Shown: positions 51,337 to 63,896 of the stretch, piece after piece
How positions within the stretch are numbered: the stretch's first letter is position 1
Layout: each line of letters opens with the position of its first letter
NCBI RefSeq assembly: GCF_051014685.1
Contig: NW_027478516.1
Span: forward strand, 124,001 to 188,000
Length of the DNA: 64,000 bases
Source of the DNA: Ptiloglossa arizonensis
Lineage: Eukaryota; Arthropoda; Insecta; Hymenoptera; Colletidae
Direction: 5' to 3'
Position numbers and translations under genes: made by a program
Notes under the pieces: generated by a model
Databases searched by the model: none
Told to the model about the DNA's origin: nothing
Seen by the model: the letters and a program-made list of their open reading frames with translations, nothing else

Positions 51337-54300
51337 GTTTCGAGTATCAGACTTGCGAAAATTTAGATGGTTTCTCAACCACTCCTTAACTTCACACTTA
51401 CATATCTCGCGAACGGATTGACGAACTCGAGAATTTCCTATTGCATCTGAAAGTAGAGACTCGCCCGATTACAACGGTATGTGTATTTTTCCCCTGGGCC
51501 ATAGTAGTTATTTGTTTCGAGTATCAGACTTGCGAAAATTTTGATGGTTTCTCAACCATTCCTTAACTTCAAACTCCCATATCTCGCGAACGGATTGACG
51601 AACTCGAGAAATTCCTGTTGCATTTGAAAGTAGAAACTCGCCCGATTACAACGCTATGTGTATTTTTCCCCTAGGCCATTGTAGTTATTGGTTTCGAGTA
51701 TCAGACTTGCGAAAATTTTGATGGTTTCTCAACCATTCCTTAACTTCAAACTCCCATTTCTCGCGGACGGACTGACGAACTCGAGAAATTCCTGTTGCAT
51801 CTGAAAGTAGAAACTCGCCCGATTACAACAGTATGTGTATTTTTCCCCTAGGCCATTGTAGTTATTGGTTTCGAGTATCAGACTTGCGAAAATTTTGATG
51901 GTTTCTAAACCATTCCTTAACTTCAAACTCCCATATCTCGCGAACGGATTGACGAACTCGAGAATTTCCTATTGCATCTGAAAGCAGAAACTCGCTCGAT
52001 TACAAAGGTTTGTGTATTTTTCCCCTAGGCCATTGTAGTTATTGGTTTCGAGTATCAGACTTGCGAAAATTTTGATGGTTTCTCAACCATTCCTTAACTT
52101 CACACTTACATATCTCGCGAACGGATTGACGAAGTCGAGAATTTCCTATTGCATCTGAAAGCAGAAACTCGCCCGATTACAACGGTATGTGTATTTTTTC
52201 CCTAGGGCATTGTAGTTATTGGTTTCGAGTATCACACTTGCGAAAATTTTGATGGTTTCTCAACCAGTCCTTAACTTCAAACTCCCATATCTCGCGAACG
52301 GATTGACGAACTCGAGAAATTCCTGTTGCATCGGGAAGTATAAACTCGCCCGATTACAACGGTATGTGTATTTTTCCCCTAGGCCATTGTAGTTATTGGT
52401 TTCGTGTATCAGACTTGCGAAAATTTTGATGATTTCTCAGCCATTCCTTAACTTCAAACTCCCATATCTCGCGAACGGAATGACGAACTCGAGAAATTCC
52501 TGTTGCATGTGGAAGTATAAACTCGCCCGATTACAACGGTATGTGTATTTTTCCCCTAGGCCATTGTAGTTATTGGTTTCGTGTATCAGACTTGCGAAAA
52601 TTTTGATGGTTTCTCAACCATTCCTTAACTTCAAACTCCCATATCTCGCGAACGGATAGACGAACTCGAGAAATTCCTGTTGCATCTGAAAGTAGAAACT
52701 CGCCCGATTACAACGGTATGTGTATTTTTCCCCTAGGCCATTGTAGTTATTGGTTCCGAGTATCAGACTTGCGAAAATTTTGATGGTTTCTCAACCATAC
52801 CTTAACTTCAAACTCCCATTTCTCGCGGACGGACTGACGAACTCGAGAAATTCCTGTTGCATCTGAAAGTAGAAACTCGCCCGATTACAATGGTATGTGT
52901 ACTTTTCCCGTAGGCCATTCCAGTTGTTGGTTTCGAGTATCAGACTTGCGATAATTTTGATGGTTTCTCAAACATTCCTTAACTTCACACATACATATCT
53001 CGCGAACGGATTGACGAACTCGCGAATTTCCTATTGCATCTGAAAGCAGAAACTCGCCCGGTTACAACGGTATGTGCATTGTTGCCCTAGGCCATAGTAG
53101 TTATTTGTTTCGAGTATCAGACTTGCGAAAATTTTGATGGTTTCTCAAGCATTCCTTAACCTCAAACTCCCATATCTCGCGAACGGATAGACGCACTCGA
53201 GAAATTCCTGTTGTATGTGAAAGTAGAAACTCGCACGTGTACAACGGTATGTGTATTTCTCCCCTAGGGCATTGTAGTTATTGGTTTCGAGTATCACACT
53301 TGCGAAAATTTTGATGGTTTCTCAACCATTCCTTAACTTCAAACTCCCATATCTCGCGAACGGATTGACGAACTCGAGAAATTCCTGTTGCATGTGGAAG
53401 TATAAACACGCCCGATTACAACGGTATGTGTACTTTTCCCCTAGGCCATTCCAGTTATTGGTTTCGAGTATCAGACTTGCGAAAATTTTGATGGTTTCTC
53501 AACCATTCCTTAACTTCAAACTCCCATTTCTCGCGAATGGATTGACGAACTCGAGAAATTCCTATTGCATCTGAAAGCAGAAACTTGCTCGATTACAAAG
53601 GTATGTGTATTTTTCCCCTACGCCATTGTAGTTATTGGTTTCGAGTATCAGACTTGCGAAAATTTTGATGGTTTCTCAACCATTCCTTAATTTCACACTT
53701 ACATATCTCGCGAACGGATTGACAAAGTCGAGAATTTCCTATTGCATCTGAAAGCAGAAACTCGCCCGATTACAACGGTATGTGTATTTTTCCCCTAGGG
53801 CATTGTAGTTATTGGTTTCGAGTATCACACTTGCGAAAATTTTGATGGTTTCTCAACCATTCCTTAACTTCAAACTCCCATATCTCGCGAACGGATTGAC
53901 GAACTCGAGAAATTCCTGTTGCATTTGAAAGTAGAAACTCGCCCGATTACAACGGTATGTGTATTTTTCCCCTAGGCCATTGTAGTTATTGGTTTCGAGT
54001 CAGACTTGCGAAAATTTTGATGATTTCTCAGCCATTCCTTAACTTCAAACTCCCATATCTCGCGAACGGTTTGACGAACTCGAGAAATTCCTGTTGCATG
54101 TGGAAGTATAAACTCGCCCGATTACAACGGTATGTGTATTTTTCCCCTAGGCCATTGTAGTTATTGGTTTCGTGTATCAGACTTGCGAAAATTTTGATGG
54201 TTTCTCAACCATTCCTTAACTCCACACTTACATATCTCCCGAACGGATTGACGAACTCGAGAATTTCCTATTGCATCTGAAAGTAGAAACTCGCCCGATT

Positions 54301-54875
54301 ACAACGGTATGTGTATTTTTCCCCTAGGCCATTGTAGTTATTGGTTTCGAGTATCAGACTTGCGAAAATTTTGATGGTTTCTCAACCATTCCTTAACTTC
54401 AAACTCCCATTTCTCGCGGACGGACTGACGAACTCGAGAAATTCCTGTTGCATCTGAAAGTAGAAACTCGCCCGATTACAATGGTATGTGTACTTTTCCC
54501 CTAGGCCACTCCAGTTATTGGTTTCGAGTATCAGACTTGCGATAATTTTGATGGTTTCTCAACCATTCCTTAACTTCACACTTACATATCTCGCGAACGG
54601 ATTGACGAACTCGAGAATTTCCTATTGCAACTGAAAGCAGAAACTCGCACCGATTATAAAGGTATGTGTATTTTTCCCCTGGGCCATAGTAGTTATTTGT
54701 TTCGAGTATCAGACTTGCGAAAATTTTGATGGTTTCTCAAGCATTCCTTAACTTCAAACTCCCATATCTCGCGAACGGATTGACGAACTCGAGAAATTCC
54801 TGTTGCATCTGAAAGTAGAAACTCGCCCGATTACAACGGTATGTGTATTTTTCCCCTAGGCCATTGTAGTTATTG
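51337..54875. repeat. Mosaic block
   Basis: GAACGGAATGACG with CATGTGGAAG near 52471 recurs near 59368, 39 monomers on. A stretch near 53284-53580 resembles 56289-56585. A 2-bp deletion (GTTTCGAGTCAGAC) lies near 53999 and a 1-bp insertion (CTCGCACCGATT) near 54648. No gene or non-satellite sequence is seen. Confidence 0.65.
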
Positions 54876-55758
54876 GTTTCGAGTCAGACTTGCGAAATTT
54901 TGATGGTTTCTCAATCATTCTTTAACTTCAAACATCCATATCTCGCGAACGGATTGACGAACTCGAGAATTTCCTATTGCATCTGAAAGCAGAAACTCGC
55001 CCGATTAAAACGGTATGTGTATTTTTGCCCAAGGCCATAATAGTTATAGGATTCGAGTTTCAGACTTGCGAAAATTTTGATGATTTCTCAGCCATACCTT
55101 AACTTCAAACTCCCATATCTCGCGAACGCATTGACGAACTCGAGATATTCCTGTTGTATCTGAAAGTAGAAACCCGCCCGATTACAATGGTGTGTGTACT
55201 TTTCCCCTAGGCCATTCCAGTTATTGGTTTCGAGTATTATACCAGCGAAAATTTTGATGGTTTCTCAACCATTCCTTAACTTCAAACTCCCATTTCTCGC
55301 GAACGGATTGACGAACTCGAGAAGTTCCTGTTGCATCTGAAAGTAGAAACTCGCCCGATTACAATGGTTTGTGTACTTTTCCCGTAGGCCATTCCAGTTG
55401 TTGGTTTCGAGTATCAGACTTGCGATAATTTAGATGGTTTCTCAACCACTCCTTAACTTCACACTTACATATCTCGCGAACGGATTGACGAACTCGAGAA
55501 TTTCCTATTGCATCTGAAAGCAGAAACTCGCCCGGTTACAACGGTATGTGCATTTTTGCCCTAGGACATACTAGTTATTGGATTCGAGTATCAGACTTGC
55601 GAAAATTTTGATGATTTCTCAGCCATACCTTAACTTCAAACTCCCATATCTCGCGAACGCATTGACGAACTCGAGATATTCCTGTTGTATCTGAAAGTAG
55701 AAACCCGCCCGATTACAATGGTGTGTGTACTTTTCCCCTAGGCCATTCCAGTTATTGG
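54876..55758. repeat. Relocated fragment of the 17-mer domain, partly duplicated
   Basis: The order CAATCATTCTTTAAC, GATTAAAACGG, ATAATAGTTATAGG, GAACGCATTGACG and ATTATACCAGCG matches 34540-34920 and its relatives at 28.5 and 31.5 kb, over 20 kb away. GCCATACCTT at 55091 recurs at 55622, so part of it was duplicated at a 3-monomer offset. The first monomer has a 2-bp deletion (GAGTCAGAC) and a 1-bp deletion in AAAATTTT. Confidence 0.75.
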
Positions 55759-57703
55759 TTTCGAGTATTATACCAGCGAAAATTTTGATGGTTTCTCAAC
55801 CATTCCTTAACTTCAAACTCCCATTTCTCGCGAACGGATTGACGAACTCGAGAAATTCCTGTTGCATGTGGAAGTATAAACTCGCCCGATTACAACGGTA
55901 TGTGTACTTTTCCCCTAGGCCATTCCAGTTATTGGTTTCGAGTATCAGACTTGCGAAAATTTTGATGGTTTCTCAACCATTCCTTAAATTCAAACTCCCA
56001 TTTCTCGCGAATGGATTGACGAACTCGAGAAATTCCTATTGCATCTGAAAGCAGAAACTCGCTCGATTACAAAGGTATGTGTATTTTTCCCCTACGCCAT
56101 TGTAGTTATTGGTTTCGAGTATCAGACTTGCGAAAATTTTGACGGTTTCTCAACCATTCCTTAATTTCACACTTACATATCTCGCGAACGGATTGACGAA
56201 GTCGAGAACTTCCTATTGCATCTGAAAGCAGAAACATGCGCGATTACAACGGTATGTGTATTTCTCCCCTAGGGCATTGTAGTTATTGGTTTCGAGTATC
56301 ACACTTGCGAAAATTTTGATGGTTTCTCAACCATTCCTTAACTTCAAACTCCCATATCTCGCGAACGGATTGACGAACTCGAGAAATTCCTGTTGCATGT
56401 GGAAGTATAAACTCGCCCGATTACAACGGTATGTGTACTTTTCCCCTAGGCCATTCCAGTTATTGGTTTCGTGTATCAGACTTGCGATAATTTTGATGGT
56501 TTCTCAAACATTCCTTAACTTCACACTTACATATCTAGCGAACGGATTGACGAACTCGAGAATTTCCTATTGCATCTGAAAGCAGAAACTCGCCCGGTTA
56601 CAACGGTATGTGCATTTTTGCCCTAGGCCATAGTAGTTATTTGTTTCGAGTATCAGACTTGCGAAAATTTTGATGGTTTCTCAAGCATTCCCTAACTTCA
56701 AACTCCCATTTCTCGCGAACGGATTGACGAACTCGAGAAATTCCTGTTGCATCTGAAAGTAGAAACTCGCCCGATTACAATGGTATGTGTACTTTTCCCC
56801 TAGGCCACTCCAGTTATTGGCTTCGAGTATCAGACTTGCGATAATTTTGATGTTTTCTCAACCATTCCTTAACTTCACACTTACATATCTCGCGAAAGGA
56901 TTGACGAACTCGAGAATTTCCTATTGCACCTGATAGCCGAATCTCGCCCGGTTACAACGGTATGTGCATTTTTGCCCTAGGCCATAGTAGTTATTGGATT
57001 CGAGTATCAGACTTGCGAAAATTTTGATGGTTTCTCAATCATTCCTTAACTTCAAACTCCCATTTCTCGCGAACGGATTGACGAATTCGAGAAGTTCCTG
57101 TTGCATCTGAAAGTAGAAATTCGACCGATTACAATGGTATGTGTACTTTTCCCCTAGGCCATTCCAGTTATTGGTTTCGAGTATCAGACTTGCGAAAATT
57201 TTGATGGTTTCTCAACCATTCCTTAACTCCACACTTACATATCTGCGAACGGACTGACGAACTCGAGAATTTCCTATTGCATCTGAAAGTAGAAACTCGC
57301 CCGATTACAACGGTATGTGTATTTTTCCCCTAGGGCATTGTAGTTATTGGTTTCGAGTATCACACTTGCGAAAATTTTGATGGTTTCTCAACCATTCCTT
57401 AACTTCAAACTCCCATATCTCGCGAACGGATTGACGAACTCGAGAAATTCCTGTTGCATTTGAAAGTAGAAACTCGCCCGATTACAACGGTATGTGTATT
57501 TTTCCCCTAGGCCATTGTAGTTATTGGTTTCGTGTATCAGACTTGCGAAAATTTTAATGATTACTCAGCCATTCCTTAACTTCAAACTCCAATATCTCGC
57601 GAACGGATTGACGAACTCGAGAAATTCCTGTTGCATGTGGAAGTATAAACTCGCCCGATTACAACGGTATGTGTATTTTTCCCCTAGGCCATTGTAGTTA
57701 TTG
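55759..57703. repeat. Mosaic block
   Basis: This mixes monomers of the 5-mer domain (GAATGGATTGACG, CCTACGCC) with those of the GATAGCCGAA type (56932). One monomer has a 1-bp deletion, ACATATCTGCGAACGG, near 57240, a variant repeated at 57772 and 60602. No gene is seen. Confidence 0.65.
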
Positions 57704-60534
57704 GTTTCGTGTATCAGACGTGCGAAAATTTTGATGGTTTCTCAACCATTCCTTAACTCCACACTTACATATCTGCGAACGGACTGACGAACTCGAGAAT
57801 TTCCTATTGCATCTGAAAGTAGAAACTCGCCCGATTACAACGGTATGTGTATTTTTCCCCAAGGCCATTGTAGTTGTTGGTTTCGAGTATCAGACTAGCG
57901 AAAATTTTGATGGTTTCTCAACCATTCCTTAACTTCAAACTCCCATTTCTCGCGAACGGATTGACGAACTCGAGAAATTCCTGTTGCATCTGAAAGTAGA
58001 AACTCGCCCGATTACAACGGTATGTGCATTTTTGCCCTAGGCCATAGTAGTTATTGGATTCGAGTATCAGACTTGCGAAAATTTTGATGGTTTCTCAATC
58101 ATTCCTTAACTTCAAACTTCCATATCTCGCGAACGGATTGACGAACTCGGGAATTTCCTATTGCATCTGAAAGCAGAAACTCGCCCGATTACCACCGTAT
58201 GTGTATTTTTGCCCTAGGCCATTCCAGTTATTGGTTTCGAGTATCACACTTGCGATAATTTTGATGGTTTCTCAACCATTCCTTAACTTCACACTTACAT
58301 ATCTCGCGGACGGACTGACGAACTCGAGAAATTCCTGTTGCATCTGAAAGTAGAAACTCGCCCGATTACAATGGTATGTGTACTTTTCCCGTAGGCCATT
58401 CCAGTTGTTGGTTTCGAGTATCAGACTTGCGAAAATTTTGGTGGTTTCTCAACCATTCCTTAACTTCAAACTCCCATATCTCGCGAACGGATTGACGAAC
58501 TCGAGAAATTCCTGTTGCATTTGAAAGTAGAAATTCGCCCGATTACAACGGTATGTGTATTTTTCCCCTAGGCCATTGTAGTTATTGGTTTCGAGTATCA
58601 GACTTGCGAAAATTTTGATGGTTTCTCAACCATTCCTTAACTTCAAACTCCCATTTCTCGCGGACGGACTGACGAACTCGAGAAATTCCTGTTGCATCTG
58701 AAAGTAGAAACTCGCCCGATTACAACGGTATGTGTATTTTTCCCCTAGGCCATTGTAGATATTGGTTTCGAGTATCAGATTTGCGAAAATTTTGATGGTT
58801 TCTAAACCATTCCTTAACTTCAAACTCCCATATCTCGCGAACGGATTGACGAACTCGAGAATTTCCTATTGCATCTGAAAGCAGAAACTCGCTTGATTAC
58901 AAAGGTTTGTGTATTTTTCCCCTACGCCATTGTAGTTATTGGTTTCGAGTATCAGACTTGCGAAAATTTTGATGGTTTCTCAACCATTCCTTAACTCCAC
59001 ACTTACATATCTCGCGAACGGATTGCCGAACTCGAGATTTTCCTATTGCATCTGAAAGCAGAAACTCGCCCGATTACAACGGTATATGCATTTTTGTCCT
59101 AGGCCATAGTAGTTATTGGTTTCGAGTATCAGACTTGCGAAAATTTTGATGGTTTCTCAAGCATTCCTTAACTTCAAACTCCCATATCTCGCGAACGGAT
59201 TGACGAACTCGAGAAATTCCTGTTGCATCTGAAAGTAGAAACTCGCCCGATTACAACGGTATGTGTATTTTTCCCCTAGGCCATTGTAGTTATTGGTTTC
59301 GAGTATCAGACTTGCGAAAATTTTGATGATTTCTCAGCCATTCCTTAACTTCAAACTCCCATATCTCGCGAACGGAATGACGAACTCGAGAAATTCCTGT
59401 TGCATGTGGAAGTATAAACTCGCCCGATTACAACGGTATGTGTATTTTTCCCCTAGGCCATTGTAGTTATTGGTTTCGTGTATCAGACTTGCGAAAATTT
59501 TGATGGTTTCTCAACCATTCCTTAACTTCAAACTCCCATATTTCGCGAACGGATAGACGAACTCGAGAAATTCCTGTTGCATCTGAAAGTAGAAACTCGC
59601 CCGATTACAACGGTATGTGTATTTTTCCCCTAGGCCATTGTAGTTATTGGTTTCGAGTATCAGACTTGCGAAAATTTTGATGGTTTCTCAACCATTCCTT
59701 AACTTCAAACTCCCATTTCTCGCGGACGGACTGACGAACTCGAGAAATTCCTGTTGCATCTGAAAGTAGAAACTCGCCCGATTACAATGGTATGTGTACT
59801 TTTCCCGTAGGCCATTCCAGTTGTTGGTTTCGAGTATCAGACTTGCGATAATTTTGATGGTTCCTCAAACATTCCTTAACTTCACACTTACATATCTCGC
59901 GAACGGATTGACGAACTCGAGAATTTCCTATTGCATTTGAAAGTAGAAACTCGCCCGATTACAACGGTATGTGTATTTTTCCCCTACGCCATTGTAGTTA
60001 TTGGTTTCGAGTATCAGACTTGCGAAAATTTTGATGGTTTCTCAACCATTCCTTAACTTCAAACTTCCATATCTCGCGAACGGATAGACGAAATCGAGAA
60101 TTTCCTATTGCATCTGAAAGCAGAAACTCGCCCGATTACAACGGTATGTGTACTTTTCCCGTAGGCCATTCCAGTTGTTGGTTTCGAGTATCAGACTTGC
60201 GATAATTTTGATGGTTCCTCAAACATTCCTTAACTTCACACTTACATATCTCGCGAACGGATTGACGAACTCGAGAATTTCCTATTGCATTTGAAAGTAG
60301 AAACTCGCCCGATTACAACGGTATGTGTATTTTTCCCCTACGCCATTGTAGTTATTGGTTTCGAGTATCAGACTTGCGAAAATTTTGATGGTTTCTCAAC
60401 CATTCCTTAACTTCAAACTTCCATATCTCGCGAACGGATAGACGAAATCGAGAATTTCCTATTGCATCTGAAAGCAGAAACTCGCCCGATTACAACGGTA
60501 TGTGTATTTTTCCCCTAGGCCATTGTAGTTATTG
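57704..60534. repeat. 16-monomer higher-order repeat, copy 1
   Basis: This 2831-bp unit is followed directly by a copy at 60535. Shared private variants are GTATCAGACGTGCG (57711 and 60542), ATATCTGCGAACGG, GATTACCACCG and ATATGCATTTTTGTCC. It contains an internal dimer duplication that the second copy lacks. Confidence 0.92.
59827..60534. repeat. Internal dimer duplication
   Basis: Monomers at 59827-60180 are repeated at 60181-60534. Both pairs have GATGGTTCCTCAAAC followed by a GGATAGACGAAATCGAG monomer. The corresponding region of the next copy (62658-63011) has the pair once only. Confidence 0.9.
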
Positions 60535-63011
60535 GTTTCGTGTATCAGACGTGCGAAAATTTTGATGGTTTCTCAACCATTCCTTAACTCCACACTTACA
60601 TATCTGCGAACGGACTGACGAACTCGAGAATTTCCTATTGCATCTGAAAGTAGAAACTCGCCCGATTACAACGGTATGTGTATTTTTCCCCAAGGCCATT
60701 GTAGTTGTTGGTTTCGAGTATCAGACTAGCGAAAATTTTGATGGTTTCTCAACCATTCCTTAACTTCAAACTCCCATTTCTCGCGAACGGATTGACGAAC
60801 TCGAGAAATTCCTGTTGCATCTGAAAGTAGAAACTCGCCCGATTACAACGGTATGTGCATTTTTGCCCTAGGCCATAGTAGTTATTGGATTCGAGTATCA
60901 GACTTGCGAAAATTTTGATGGTTTCTCAATCATTCCTTAACTTCAAACTTCCATATCTCGCGAACGGATTGACGAACTCGGGAATTTCCTATTGCATCTG
61001 AAAGCAGAAACTCGCCCGATTACCACCGTATGTGTATTTTTGCCCTAGGCCATTCCAGTTATTGGTTTCGAGTATCACACTTGCGATAATTTTGATGGTT
61101 TCTCAACCATTCCTTAACTTCACACTTACATATCTCGCGGACGGACTGACGAACTCGAGAAATTCCTGTTGCATCTGAAAGTAGAAACTCGCCCGATTAC
61201 AATGGTATGTGTACTTTTCCCGTAGGCCATTCCAGTTGTTGGTTTCGAGTATCAGACTTGCGAAAATTTTGGTGGTTTCTCAACCATTCCTTAACTTCAA
61301 ACTCCCATATCTCGCGAACGGATTGACGAACTCGAGAAATTCCCGTTGCATTTGAAAGTAGAAACTCGCCCGATTACAACGGTATGTGTATTTTTCCCCT
61401 AGGCCATTGTAGTTATTGGTTTCGAGTATCAGACTTGCGAAAATTTTGATGGTTTCTCAACCATTCCTTAACTTCAAACTCCCATTTCTCGCGGACGGAC
61501 TGACGAACTCGAGAAATTCCTGTTGCATCTGAAAGTAGAAACTCGCCCGATTACAACGGTATGTGTATTTTTCCCCTAGGCCATTGTAGATATTGGTTTC
61601 GAGTATCAGATTTGCGAAAATTTTGATGGTTTCTAAACCATTCCTTAACTTCAAACTCCCATATCTCGCGAACGGATTGACGAACTCGAGAATTTCCTAT
61701 TGCATCTGAAAGCAGAAACTCGCTTGATTACAAAGGTTTGTGTATTTTTCCCCTACGCCATTGTAGTTATTGGTTTCGAGTATCAGACTTGCGAAAATTT
61801 TGATGGTTTCTCAACCATTCCTTAACTCCACAATTACATATCTCGCGAACGGATTGCCGAACTCGAGAATTTCCTATTGCATCTGAAAGCAGAAACTCGC
61901 CCGATTACAACGGTATATGCATTTTTGTCCTAGGCCATAGTAGTTATTGGTTTCGAGTATCAGACTTGCGAAAATTTTGATGGTTTCTCAAGCATTCCTT
62001 AACTTCAAACTCCCATATCTCGCGAACGGATTGACGAACTCGAGAAATTCCTGTTGCATCTGAAAGTAGAAACTCGCCCGATTACAACGGTATGTGTATT
62101 TTTCCCCTAGGCCATTGTAGTTATTGGTTTCGAGTATCAGACTTGCGAAAATTTTGATGATTTCTCAGCCATTCCTTAACTTCAAACTCCCATATCTCGC
62201 GAACGGAATGACGAACTCGAGAAATTCCTGTTGCATGTGGAAGTATAAACTCGCCCGATTACAACGGTATGTGTATTTTTCCCCTAGGCCATTGTAGTTA
62301 TTGGTTTCGTGTATCAGACTTGCGAAAATTTTGATGGTTTCTCAACCATTCCTTAACTTCAAACTCCCATATTTCGCGAACGGATAGACGAACTCGAGAA
62401 ATTCCTGTTGCATCTGAAAGTAGAAACTCGCCCGATTACAACGGTATGTGTATTTTTCCCCTAGGCCATTGTAGTTATTGGTTTCGAGTGTCAGACTTGC
62501 GAAAATTTTGATGGTTTCTCAACCATTCCTTAACTTCAAACTCCCATTTCTCGCGGACGGACTGACGAACTCGAGAAATTCCTGTTGCATCTGAAAGTAG
62601 AAACTCGCCCGATTACAATGGTATGTGTACTTTTCCCGTAGGCCATTCCAGTTGTTGGTTTCGAGTATCAGACTTGCGATAATTTTGATGGTTCCTCAAA
62701 CATTCCTTAACTTCACACTTACATATCTCGCGAACGGATTGACGAACTCGAGAATTTCCTATTGCATTTGAAAGTAGAAACTCGCCCGATTACAACGGTA
62801 TGTGTATTTTTCCCCTACGCCATTGTAGTTATTGGTTTCGAGTATCAGACTTGCGAAAATTTTGATGGTTTCTCAACCATTCCTTAACTTCAAACTTCCA
62901 TATCTCGCGAACGGATAGACGAAATCGAGAATTTCCTATTGCATCTGAAAGCAGAAACTCGCCCGATTACAACGGTATGTGTATTTTTCCCCTAGGCCAT
63001 TGTAGTTATTG
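60535..63011. repeat. 16-monomer higher-order repeat, copy 2 (14 monomers)
   Basis: This follows copy 1 monomer by monomer and ends before the duplicated dimer, with length 2477 bp (14 x 177 - 1). Copy-specific changes include TTCCCGTTGC near 61343 and CACAATTAC near 61830. Confidence 0.92.
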
Positions 63012-63896
63012 GTTTCGAGTATCAGACTTGCGAAAATTTTGATGGTTTCTAAACCATTCCTTAACTTCAAACTCCCATATCTCGCGAACGGATTGACGAA
63101 CTCGAGAATTTCCTATTGCATCTGAAAGCAGAAACTCGCTCGATTACAAAGGTTTGTGTATTTTTCCCCTAGGCCATTGTAGCTATTGGTTTCGAGTATC
63201 AGACTTGCGAAAATTTTGATGGTTTCTCAAGCATTCCTTAACTCCACACTTACATATCTCGCGAACGGATTGCCGAACTCGAGAATTTCCTATTGCATCT
63301 GAAAGCAGAAACTCGCCCGATTACAACGGTATATGCATTTTTGTCCTAGGCCATAGTAGTTATTGGTTTCGAGTATCAGACTTGCGAAAATTTTGATGGT
63401 TTCTCAAGCATTCCTTAACTTCAAACTCCCATATCTCGCGAACGGATTGACGAACTCGAGAAATTCCTGTTGCATCTGAAAGTAGAAACTGGCCCGATTA
63501 CAACGGTATGTGTATTTTTCCCCTAGGCCATTGTAGTTATTGGTTTCGAGTATCAGACTTGTGAAAATTTTGATGATTTCTCAGCCATTCCTTAACTTCA
63601 AACTCCCATATCTCGCGAACGGAATGACGAACTCGAGAAATTCCTGTTGCATGTGGAAGTATAAACTCGCCCGATTACAACGGTATGTGTATTTTTCCCC
63701 TAGGCCATTGTAGTTATTGGTTTCGTGTATCAGACTTGCGAAAATTTTGATGGTTTCTCAACCATTCCTTAACTTCAAACTCCCATATCTCGCGAACGGA
63801 TAGACGAACTCGAGAAATTCCTGTTGCATCTGAAAGTAGAAACTCGCCCGATTACAACGGTATGTGTATTTTTCCCCTAGGCCATTGTAGTTATTG
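61596..63896. repeat. 8-monomer offset duplication (second copy partial)
   Basis: Monomers at 63012, 63189, 63366, 63543 and 63720 match 61596, 61773, 61950, 62127 and 62304 at 1416 bp (8 x 177), with ATATGCATTTTTGTCC and GAACGGAATGACG shared. The second copy stops after five monomers, where a dimer repeat takes over. Confidence 0.82.
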
